Assembly (NCBI GenBank): GCA_963767245.1
Contig: CAVYDG010000011.1
Coordinates: 186,001 to 250,000 of the forward strand
Origin: Roseiarcus sp963767245
Lineage (GTDB): Bacteria; Pseudomonadota; Alphaproteobacteria; Rhizobiales; Beijerinckiaceae
DNA length: 64,000 nt
Direction of reading: 5' to 3'
Shown: one piece after another, positions 11,701 through 18,535 of the stretch
How positions within the stretch are numbered: the stretch's first letter is position 1
Layout: the number at the start of each line of letters is the position of its first letter
Notes under the pieces: generated by a model
What the model was told of the DNA's origin: nothing
Databases searched by the model: none
What the model saw: the letters and a program-made list of their open reading frames with translations, nothing else
Program-made: the position numbers and the translations under genes

Positions 11701-12009
11701 ATCGCCCTTAAGGCGACAGCGGACACGAACCAAGCTGGCGATTCGGTCTGCTGCGGCCGCTTCGGACGGGCCGCAATTCTGAGATTGTCTCAGCAACTCG
11801 GCTGGCGGGTCGAGGCCGGCGACGACGCCGGTCGCCTCGAACGACAGGCTCTGCTCGAAAGGCGCGCCGCGGGCGCCTTCAGCTTCTTTGACGTCATCGG
11901 CCTTTTCAATGGACTTTCCGGCGTCGGCCTCGCGCTGCTCGACAGCGTCGCAGCCCCGGAACGCCGCATCCTTCCGTCGGTCTTGTCTGCCGGACTCTAT
12001 CCAAACTAA
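8784..12009 (+). CDS. lanM: Class II lanthipeptide synthetase LanM (ProcM-like), read through one indel
   Basis: Bifunctional enzyme that phosphorylates and dehydrates Ser/Thr of the precursor core, then cyclises Cys onto them. The N-terminal DUF4135 dehydratase carries D363-x-H365-x-x-N368 (SDCHHGN) and D380-x-E382 (LIDAETLF), matching the CylM active-site spacing, with a candidate Lys at 287 (YKPKD). The LanC-like cyclase spans about 715-1074: SLYDGRIGIALFLAAL, H882 in GFSHGASGI, and zinc ligands C944 (SWCHGAPG) and C989-C990 (VCCGRFG). The CCG triad, with 45 residues between first and second Cys, resembles ProcM, whose cyclase is unusually permissive. One extra base at 11597-11600 (GCGATTCATG) shifts the frame just before WCHG; corrected length is 1074 aa, normal for LanM. 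No transporter, protease or immunity gene adjoins. Confidence 0.93.
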
Positions 12010-12045
12010 GCTCCAGTGCATGATGCAACTAGGTCGAACCGCAGT

Positions 12046-12173
12046 CGTCATTGCGAGAAGCCGTAGGGCGTCGAAGACGCCCGTCTGTCGACGGGCTATG
12101 GCGACGAAGCAATCCAGGGATCGTGAGGCGCTCGACGTTCTCATGGATTGCTTCGCTTACGCTCGCAATGACG
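12046..12173. repeat. REP-like palindromic element, copy B
   Basis: CGTCATTGCGAG at 12046 pairs with CTCGCAATGACG ending at 12173. The internal GACGAAGCAATCCA near 12103 and TGGATTGCTTCG near 12145 pair as in copy A (1192-1282). The left half has an extra GC-rich hairpin (near 12064-12094: GGGCGTCGAAGACGCCC then CGTCTGTCGACG) that copy A lacks. It occupies most of the 285-bp gap after lanM. Confidence 0.8.
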
Positions 12174-12294
12174 GGCGCGAGTTGACCTCAAATCATCCCG
12201 CTCTGGTCGCCGACATGGTTTCGCCTGACGACATCCGCGCGCGCCCGGCTTTACCCGGCGACATTGGCGTCCTGCGGGCTGGCGATCGTGCGCT

Positions 12295-12663
12295 ATGACT
12301 CCCGATGACTACGACGCTTTCTGCGCCAGCCTGCCTCACACGACGCATGTCGTCCAATGGGGCGAAGCGAGCGTGTGGAAGATCGGGGGCAAGGTGTTTG
12401 CGATCGGCGGGTGGTCAAGCGCGCCGGAGTTCGGCGTAAGCTTCAAATGTTCTCAGACGAGCTTTGCAATCCTGACCGAACTCCCGGGATTGCGCCCGGC
12501 GCCCTATCTCGCCTCCCGGGGACTATCCTGGGTTCAGCGCATTGACCGACGTTCGCTCGGCGATGATGATCTCAAGAGCTATGTGCGCCAGAGCTACGCG
12601 CTGGTCGTTGCAGGCCTTCCCAAGAGGACCCAGCGCGCGCTGGGGGCAGGCGCTGCGCGATGA
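12295..12663 (+). CDS. MmcQ/YjbR-like protein
   Basis: Small protein of 122 aa with the MmcQ/YjbR architecture: an N-terminal Asp/Glu start (TPDDYDAFCASLPHTT), a central W-x-x-GGKVFAI-GG strand, an FK-containing strand (GVSFKCSQTSFAIL) and APYLASRGLSWVQ before a C-terminal helix. The family is CyaY-like in fold and proposed to bind DNA, but its cellular job is not established. The stop overlaps the next ATG (ATGA), so it is co-translated with the PLP dehydratase. A metabolic link is not evident. Confidence 0.75.
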   Translation: MTPDDYDAFCASLPHTTHVVQWGEASVWKIGGKVFAIGGWSSAPEFGVSFKCSQTSFAILTELPGLRPAPYLASRGLSWVQRIDRRSLGDDDLKSYVRQSYALVVAGLPKRTQRALGAGAAR

Positions 12664-13619
12664 CCGTGGCGACATCGGCGACCGTAACGCCTTCCGACAT
12701 CCGCTCCGCCCACGCGCGCATTCGCGGCTACATCCGCCGCACGCCGATCCTCGAGACGGCCTCGCCGATCGCCGGCGCGCCGCCGCTGTCGCTCAAGCTC
12801 GAATGTTTGCAGGTTACCGGTTCATTTAAGGCTCGCGGCGCCTTCCACAACCTCCTTACCCGGCCGGCGCCGGCGGCAGGCTGCGCGACGGCGTCGGGCG
12901 GCAACCATGGCGCGGCGGTCGCCTTCGCGGCGCAAAAGCTCGGAATTCTGGCCCACGTCTTCGTGCCCGAAATCGCAACGCCGGCCAAGATCGCGAAGAT
13001 CAAGGCCTATGGCGCGGAGGCGATCATCGGCGGCGCCTCCTACGCCGAGGCGCAGCAGCGCTGCGACCGGTTTGTCGCCGAGAGCGGGGCGATGCCGATC
13101 CACCCTTACGATGCGGCCGAGACGATCGCCGGCCAGGGCACGCTGGCGCTGGAGTGGGAGGAGGATCTCGAACGGCTCGGGCAGAACAGGCTCGACACTG
13201 TCCTCATCGCGGTCGGCGGCGGCGGGCTCATCGCTGGGGCGGCCGCCTGGTTCGCCGGCCGCGTCAAGATGATCGGCGTCGAGCCGGAAGGTTCGCGCGC
13301 GCTTCACGCGGCGCTCGAGGCGCATGCGCCAGTCGATGTGCCGGTGAAGTCGATCGCCGCCGACTTGCTCGGCGCCAAGCGCGTGGGCGAACTCAATTTC
13401 AGGCTCGCCAGACAGTTCGTGAGCGACGTCGTGCTGGTCGGGGATAACGCGATCGTCGAAGCCCAGCGCTGTCTCTGGGCCGACGTGTCGGTCATCGCCG
13501 AGCCCGGCGGCGCGGCGGCCTTCGCCGCAATCGCCAGCGGCGCCTATCGGCCGGAACCGGAGGAGCGCGTCGGCATTCTCGTCTGCGGCGCCAACGCCGA
13601 TCTGGCGGCGCTCGCTTAA
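12660..13619 (+). CDS. Threonine/serine dehydratase family PLP enzyme
   Basis: Fold-type II PLP enzyme of 319 aa. The PLP lysine is K57 in TGSFKARGAF. SGGNHGAAVA is the substrate/phosphate loop, and VGGGGLIAGAAAW is the glycine-rich loop that holds the PLP phosphate. This pattern fits the threonine/serine dehydratase group (TdcB/IlvA catalytic domain, no ACT regulatory domain), producing 2-oxobutanoate or pyruvate plus ammonia. The exact substrate cannot be told from sequence; hydroxyaspartate dehydratase and serine racemase share these motifs. It overlaps the upstream YjbR-like gene by 4 bp. Confidence 0.85.
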   Translation: MTVATSATVTPSDIRSAHARIRGYIRRTPILETASPIAGAPPLSLKLECLQVTGSFKARGAFHNLLTRPAPAAGCATASGGNHGAAVAFAAQKLGILAHVFVPEIATPAKIAKIKAYGAEAIIGGASYAEAQQRCDRFVAESGAMPIHPYDAAETIAGQGTLALEWEEDLERLGQNRLDTVLIAVGGGGLIAGAAAWFAGRVKMIGVEPEGSRALHAALEAHAPVDVPVKSIAADLLGAKRVGELNFRLARQFVSDVVLVGDNAIVEAQRCLWADVSVIAEPGGAAAFAAIASGAYRPEPEERVGILVCGANADLAALA

Positions 13620-13753
13620 AGCCGGAATTGGCCGCCGCGCCGCTCCATGATCCCCCTTGAGGCAAAATCGCCCTGTCGGCCATTGCGATGGGCATGGGCC
13701 CGAACTATTGTCCGGCCGCTTTCCCGCGGGGCCTAGCCAGCCTTGCAGCATGT

Positions 13754-13828
13754 TGGGGCGTCGCCAAGCGGTAAGGCAGCGGATTTTGATTCCGCCATAC
13801 GGAGGTTCGAATCCTCCCGCCCCAGCCA
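13754..13828 (+). tRNA. tRNA-Gln (anticodon TTG)
   Basis: A 75-nt cloverleaf: acceptor arm TGGGGCG (13754) pairs with CGCCCCA (13818-13824), followed by discriminator G and an encoded CCA. The anticodon loop TTTTGAT presents TTG between GCGGA and TCCGC stems. The T arm GGAGG-TTCGAAT-CCTCC is perfect. It stands alone, with the CTCCCTGTTA direct repeats about 170 bp downstream. Confidence 0.96.
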
Positions 13829-14000
13829 AAATTGTCTCTCAACCTGGCCGTCAATGCGAGCGTGAGCCGAAGCAGAACGTCTGAACGCAGCTTGCTTTAA
13901 CACATCGTACTCATGTTGAAGCAGGCGCCGGCGGCGATCGTGGCTTGGGCGCCTGGCGCCCGCATTGGTCGTCCAAAAGCCCCTGTTGGGCGCAAATAAG

Positions 14001-14051
14001 CTCCCTGTTATGCAGAAAAACTCCCTGTTATGCGAAAAAAACTCCCTGTTA
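14001..14051. repeat. Three direct repeats of CTCCCTGTTA
   Basis: CTCCCTGTTA occurs at 14001, 14021 and 14042, separated by A-rich spacers (TGCAGAAAAA, TGCGAAAAAAA), a period of 20-21 bp. A weaker fourth copy (CCCCTGTTGGG) precedes it near 13979. It sits in the 648-bp gap between tRNA-Gln and the GH19 gene, which also holds a CRP-type site at 14339 and an AT-rich patch near 14155-14200; I see no gene in that gap. The 20-bp spacing is about two helical turns and could suit a binding protein. Confidence 0.7.
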
Positions 14052-14338
14052 ATTGCCGATTTGCAACTCCTTGGATTGAGGGCATTTGCGCGAGGCAAGG
14101 GCCGCCGCCGTGCCGGCTCCCGATCCTCTCTTCCTCAAGGGGTCGCTGGATGACGCATAAATAATAATAATTTCAAAAGCTTATCAGTTTTGTCAGAATT
14201 GTCTTTTCCAGAAACATCACGCATGCTAGACTGTTTTTCTGACTTCCGGCGCCGCTCGTTAGCGCCACTTGCAAACTTCTCTGGCGGTTTTGGTCCGTCA
14301 GCGACTGGTCGATACGAGCGGGGCTGCCTCGGCTGCAT

Positions 14339-14354
14339 TGTGACCTTGATCACA
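14339..14354. promoter_or_regulatory. CRP-type palindrome upstream of the GH19 gene
   Basis: TGTGACCTTGATCACA is an exact TGTGA-N6-TCACA match. Its centre is about 130 bp before the GH19 ATG at 14477 and it is the only plausible operator in the gap. It is one of four exact matches found in this window and resembles the boxes before the two minus-strand operons of the same island. Confidence 0.6.
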
Positions 14355-14476
14355 GGTTGATCGTCGCGATTCTGATAGGGCCGTATGTTAGGGAGTGTTC
14401 CGCGAGACGCAGTATTCTGGTCAATTCAAGTTGGCGGCTTTGTCCACAACGACTTCGTAATCCAAGGGAGGGCGAC

Positions 14477-15043
14477 ATGGCTCAGATAAATCGCAATTTT
14501 TTCTTCACCCAGGTGCGCCGAACTCTGTTCGCCAACAACCTGCGGCAACCGCAGGTCGACGGCATCAATGCAATTCTTGATGGCTGGGAGGCGAAATACG
14601 CTGCCGACGACGACCGCTGGCTCGCCTATGCTCTCGCGACCACCTACCATGAGACGGACCAGCACATGCAGCCGATCGAGGAATACGGCAAGGGACGTGG
14701 CCTGCCCTATGGCAAGCCCGATCCGACGAGCGGGCAGGTCTATTATGGTCGGGGATTCGTGCAACTGACCTGGGAGCGCAACTACAAGACCATGACGGAT
14801 CTGTTGGGGGTCGACTTCGTCAATCACCCTGACCTGGCGCTCGAACTGGATAACGCCACGAACATCATGTTCATGGGCATGACAAAGGGCCTGTTCACCG
14901 GCAAATCGCTCGGTAATTATTTCAATCAGACGACCGAGGACTGGGTGAACGCGCGTAAAATCATCAACGGTCTGGACAAGGCCCAGGCGATCGCCATGTA
15001 TGGCCACAACTTCTATGCCGCGATGAGCTATACAACTCAATGA
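14477..15043 (+). CDS. GH19 chitinase/endolysin-like hydrolase
   Basis: A 188-aa glycoside hydrolase family 19 domain of the compact bacterial/phage endolysin type. TTYHETDQHMQPIEE (E59 and E68/E69, likely catalytic glutamates) is followed by YGKGRGLPYG, YYGRGFVQLTWERNYK and NHPDLALE. Expected activity is cleavage of N-acetylglucosaminyl bonds in peptidoglycan or chitin. No signal peptide or membrane anchor is seen, so release would need lysis, a holin or a dedicated secretion route. The ATG is chosen for the strong GGGAGG 9 bp upstream; the frame is open back to 14357 without an RBS. The stop overlaps the start of the DUF4087 gene. No phage structural genes flank it. Confidence 0.82.
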   Translation: MAQINRNFFFTQVRRTLFANNLRQPQVDGINAILDGWEAKYAADDDRWLAYALATTYHETDQHMQPIEEYGKGRGLPYGKPDPTSGQVYYGRGFVQLTWERNYKTMTDLLGVDFVNHPDLALELDNATNIMFMGMTKGLFTGKSLGNYFNQTTEDWVNARKIINGLDKAQAIAMYGHNFYAAMSYTTQ

Positions 15044-15480
15044 GAATGTTCGCGAGAACTTCCGAGCAGCGCAGGACGGGCGCGAATCCGGGATCGCGTG
15101 GGCGTGTGGGACGCTGCGTCGCCCGCGTTGGGCTGAGTATTGTGTTCGTGTTGGTCGCATCACTTGATCTTGCGCTCGCGGAGGAACGCTGCGGCTGGCT
15201 GGAAAATCCGACCCCGGGCAATTGGTGGCTGAGGGACGCTCACGGTCTCTGGATCATTTCCGCTCAGGGAGACCCGGATACCGCGGGCGTCGAAAAACTG
15301 CCGGAACCTGCGCCTGACCGTTTCGTCGCGACCAACGGTCACTACGGATATTCCTGCGCCTGCGTGAGCGGAACTTTCGACGCTCGCGCGGAGAGGATGC
15401 GAGTAGACGCCGCGCGCGGATTGACTTTGTCGGTCTGTCGCGGCGACAAGGCTTTGCCCGCCCCCGGCGGCTCACCCTGA
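15040..15480 (+). CDS. DUF4087-like exported protein
   Basis: A 146-aa protein with a long N-region, a hydrophobic segment (VGLSIVFVLVASLDLALA) and likely signal-peptidase cleavage before EERCGW. The mature part shows the DUF4087 pattern: CGWLENPTPGNWWL, a D-x-x-G-W-like strand and YGYSCACVSG, with four or more Cys that could form periplasmic disulfides. Function is unknown. ATG 15040 overlaps the GH19 stop (ATGA), so the two are co-translated; a muramidase partner or inhibitor role is only a guess. A truncated second copy of its C-terminal half lies at 22007-22178, 6.5 kb away in the same island. Confidence 0.75.
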   Translation: MRMFARTSEQRRTGANPGSRGRVGRCVARVGLSIVFVLVASLDLALAEERCGWLENPTPGNWWLRDAHGLWIISAQGDPDTAGVEKLPEPAPDRFVATNGHYGYSCACVSGTFDARAERMRVDAARGLTLSVCRGDKALPAPGGSP

Positions 15481-15538
15481 TGCGGGCGCGATTTCTGGGT
15501 AACCGCCGTATTCCGCGGCGCCTATCAGACTATGTCCT

Positions 15539-16573
15539 TCAGCCGTCTGCGCACTGGCCAGTAATTGACCCATAGTAATTGTCGAGGAAGACCTGGTTCG
15601 GCGTCTGCAGGAAGTAGCGCTTGCCCCAGGTCCACACGGCGAGAAGGACGTTCTCCTGCTTCACATCGGGCATGATCTCGTTGAGAAGCACGATCCAGTG
15701 ATCCGGGAACGAACTGAGCAGGAACGTATTGTCCGGCGCGACCGGATTGGCGGCAGGAGCGCCCGAATCGTCCGGGTTCCCCGTATTCGGGTTCCACAAC
15801 GTGCTCTTCGCGATCAGGTTGGCGTGGATGAGGAGCGGAATATCCGTGCCCACGTCCATTTTGAGGTCGGAGGCGTTGACGATGCCCGGATTGCTCGCCC
15901 ATTTGCCATGGTCGTCGACGCTCGACCAGATTCCGCTGTCGCGCATCCAGCCCGCCAATTCCTCCGGGCGCGTCATCGCAGCGACCATCTGATCGGGGTC
16001 TCCTTGCCAGGAGCCTTGCCAGAAGACGTCCGTCGAGTTGCGCAAGGCGCCAAACAGCATCCATTCCGCTGCAGTGAACGTGTTGCCTCCCTTCTGGAGC
16101 ATCGCGCTGAAATCGGCCTGCAACAGATCCTGGCCGGGAGAAACCTTCAGGTTTCCAAGGGTCGCGGAGCCGTTATCGAACAGCTGCGTCGCAAACCGCA
16201 TCACCGCGACCGGGTCTCGCCCCAGCGCCATCTGGAAAAAGGCGGTCGGGCCGCAAAGGTTGAGCGCGCCCTGCTGCAGGCTGCGGGGTCCGGAACTTGA
16301 CGCCGGATCCTTGAGAGTAGGATCGGGAACGGTCACCATTTGTGTCAGGCGGTTCGCCACGTCGGCGCGCGAAAGCGTCGCCGACCACGCTCCGGGATTG
16401 GTTTCCGCGGCGAACGCGCTAACGATCGCCTGGGCGTCGTCAAAACTCGAGCGTTGTTTGGTGTCGGTGGCGCGCTTGTCGACCAGCATCGCGGTGAGCT
16501 GGTCGCCATCGGTGAAATAGGTCGAATCCAAAGAGCTGCCAGTTGCAGCCGCGGCGTTGTTCGGGTCTGTCAC
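15539..16573 (-). CDS. Unknown protein with possible papain-like (Cys-His) fold
   Basis: A 344-aa protein I do not recognise. Residues 1-80 are polar and helical. ALNLCGPTAFFQMALGRDP (C107) followed much later by SFPDHWIVLL (H292) and an aromatic strand AVWTWGKRYF matches the order Cys-helix ... His-strand ... strand seen in papain-like and C39-like cysteine peptidases, transglutaminases and toxin domains. That is a motif-level inference only. The GTG at 16573 is preferred since GGAGGAAG lies just before it; a TTG at 16585 is the alternative. No signal peptide. Third gene of the minus-strand operon beginning at 20316, starting 33 bp after the 642-aa gene ends. Confidence 0.6.
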   Translation of the reverse strand: MTDPNNAAAATGSSLDSTYFTDGDQLTAMLVDKRATDTKQRSSFDDAQAIVSAFAAETNPGAWSATLSRADVANRLTQMVTVPDPTLKDPASSSGPRSLQQGALNLCGPTAFFQMALGRDPVAVMRFATQLFDNGSATLGNLKVSPGQDLLQADFSAMLQKGGNTFTAAEWMLFGALRNSTDVFWQGSWQGDPDQMVAAMTRPEELAGWMRDSGIWSSVDDHGKWASNPGIVNASDLKMDVGTDIPLLIHANLIAKSTLWNPNTGNPDDSGAPAANPVAPDNTFLLSSFPDHWIVLLNEIMPDVKQENVLLAVWTWGKRYFLQTPNQVFLDNYYGSITGQCADG

Positions 16574-16606
16574 GGCTTCCTCCAACTGAGTTCGAGCCTC
16601 GAGTTG

Positions 16607-18535
16607 TCACCCCGGCGGCTTCCCGCCGCCATTTGCGGCATCGCTGGCGGAGGCGGCTGCTGTGTTGGACGCGGGCGAGGAGACTGCAGCAGCCGCTGGA
16701 GCGCCCGGAACGCTGCTCGCTCGGGCGCCGGTGCTCGCAGCCGGCGCGTTGACGGTGTTGCCGGCCGAACCGGCCGCGCCGTCCGAAGAGTTCGCGGCGC
16801 CAGCTGCAGCGTTGAGCGCGCCGCTCGCTTCGGCGCCCGCAGCCGGCGCATTGACCGCATTGCCGGCGGAACTGGCTGTCGCAGCGCCCGAGGCGCCGGC
16901 CGCTCCTGCGCCGGCGCTCGTAGCAGGCACATTGGCCGCGTTCCCCGCTACGCCGGCCGAGGAATTCGCAGCGCCTGTTGCCGCGCTCGACGCGCCGCTC
17001 GCTCCGGCGACGGCGCCGGTGGACGCCGCATTGGCCGCGTTCCCGGTCGCGCCGGCCGTCGAACTGGGCGAAGATGGAGGACTTGTGGCTGCCGTTGCGG
17101 CGCTCGACGCGCCGCTCGCCACGGCGTTCGCCTGCGCGAGGTCGGGCGCGTCCTGGGGCGGCAGGACTGGCAAATGACTGCACAAAAGAGCGACGACCTG
17201 CATTCCGGGCTGAGTGTAGTTCCAGGAACCGTCAGGCTGACTGGTCGGTGTAGCGCCCGCCAGCGAAAACGGACCAATGAATCCGCCCGAACCGCCAAGC
17301 GCCGCTTTGTCCTGGCCCGACCACTTCACAGAAATCGTCAAATCCTTCACGACGATCAGCGAAATCGGCAGCCCATAGGCGAGCGGGCCGTGGCCGTCTT
17401 GAAGCGAGGCGTCAGGGGCCGGCAACAGACCGCCTTTGGCCATGCCTGGCACGCACCAGTTCGCGTCAGCCAGCAGGACGCCGTTCCAGACAGGTATCCC
17501 AGCTGCCATGTAGCCGATGGTGACCGACATGTACTGGAAGTGAATGGACATGCTCGATGTCGGCGCCGGGGGCGGAGGGGGAGGAGGTGGCGGAGGCGAA
17601 TGGACGACGACCGGCGGCCGATGGTCGATTTGATAGGGACGGCGCCAGATTCTCGCCGCTCCGGGCGCCGTGGCAACTGGACGAACCGTCGCGTCGGTCC
17701 GGATGATCGCGGCGCGGTCGACAGGCCTGAATGCGGTCGCCGCAACCGACGGCTGGGCAACCTTCACGCTTGACGCGGCGAACGAGGCGAGCGGAACGGG
17801 CGCGGCCGCGTGGGGCGCAGCCGCGGGGGATGGCGACGAAGCCGTCGCCGCGGGGGCTGCCGCCGCCGGAGCAGCGGTAAACGTCGCCGCCGGGCTCACG
17901 GCGTGAATGTAGTTGAGCGTCGGAGTCGGCGCCGCCTGGGCCGCCTGACCGGCGGCCTCCGGCTTGATCGTCCAGAGCGTCGGACTCGCCGCCCGGAACG
18001 ACAGGGAATGCAGGTTTCCTCCGCCGCTGGTAGGCGCGAGCGTTGGATGTGTGGTTTCGCCTTGAACCTGCGTCGAGTTGAATGTCGACCAATAGCTCGC
18101 ATTATCCGGCGAAACCCAGTCGTCCGGCACGCAGCTCATCGAGACCGCGATCCCGGTGGGATTGAGGACTGATTGCGCCATGGCGATTTCGGAGATGACC
18201 CGCTTCCAGGCCGGAGTGTCGGGCGCCGCCGTGGGCTGCGCCAGATTAACGGCGAGCGAATAGATCTGGCTCGCCGAGCCGTAATAGACGTCCTTCCCGT
18301 GGACCGTATATTGTGACGCCGACATCAGGAACGGAGCGTCGAAGTTCGGAACCAGAAAGGTCGTCATCCGGGTCGGGTTCACGATCCCGCCCTGAACGAT
18401 GTCGTTCGGGGCGGGCACGGCAAACGGCAGGAAGACGAGCGACATGCTCGGATTGGAGCTCCCGAAAGCGGTCACGAAGACGTTCGTGATCTTCTCGCCA
18501 AGCGAAGCGAGCGTGTCACCCCCTGCCATCGGCAT
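16607..18535 (-). CDS. Unknown 642-aa protein with proline spacer and Ala/Ser/Gly repeat tail
   Basis: Not recognised. In order: an N-terminal domain (about 1-210) beginning MPMAGGDTLASLGEKITNVF; an Ala/Pro linker (about 215-340) ending in ten consecutive prolines; a second globular beta-rich domain (about 345-465, HFQYMSVTIGYMAAGIPVW to GMQVVALLCSHLPVLPP); then a tail of about 165 residues built from degenerate repeats starting GNAANA or similar and ending GGGKPPG. The tail is the same kind as that of the IS-split 881-aa protein at 22323-25907. The start overlaps the stop of the 593-aa gene (ATGA at 18535), so translation is coupled. No signal peptide or transmembrane helix. A structural or secreted-particle role is speculation. 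Confidence 0.65.
   Translation of the reverse strand: MPMAGGDTLASLGEKITNVFVTAFGSSNPSMSLVFLPFAVPAPNDIVQGGIVNPTRMTTFLVPNFDAPFLMSASQYTVHGKDVYYGSASQIYSLAVNLAQPTAAPDTPAWKRVISEIAMAQSVLNPTGIAVSMSCVPDDWVSPDNASYWSTFNSTQVQGETTHPTLAPTSGGGNLHSLSFRAASPTLWTIKPEAAGQAAQAAPTPTLNYIHAVSPAATFTAAPAAAAPAATASSPSPAAAPHAAAPVPLASFAASSVKVAQPSVAATAFRPVDRAAIIRTDATVRPVATAPGAARIWRRPYQIDHRPPVVVHSPPPPPPPPPPAPTSSMSIHFQYMSVTIGYMAAGIPVWNGVLLADANWCVPGMAKGGLLPAPDASLQDGHGPLAYGLPISLIVVKDLTISVKWSGQDKAALGGSGGFIGPFSLAGATPTSQPDGSWNYTQPGMQVVALLCSHLPVLPPQDAPDLAQANAVASGASSAATAATSPPSSPSSTAGATGNAANAASTGAVAGASGASSAATGAANSSAGVAGNAANVPATSAGAGAAGASGAATASSAGNAVNAPAAGAEASGALNAAAGAANSSDGAAGSAGNTVNAPAASTGARASSVPGAPAAAAVSSPASNTAAASASDAANGGGKPPG
16650..17056 (-). 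repeat. Coding repeats: GNAANA-type Ala/Ser/Gly tail, set 1
   Basis: Four degenerate units (GNAANAASTG, GNAANVPATSAG, GNAVNAPAAG, GNTVNAPAAS) spaced 27-34 residues apart form the C-terminus of the 642-aa protein. The DNA is about 70-75% GC with a recurrent block reading GCATTGGCCGCATT-like on the plus strand. Set 2 is at 22380-22728 in a different gene. Confidence 0.75.

Noticed and set aside
8772..11726. Long antisense frames opposite lanM (514 and 440 codons)
   Set aside because: Complementary-frame artefacts of high third-position GC; lanM motifs fix the sense strand.
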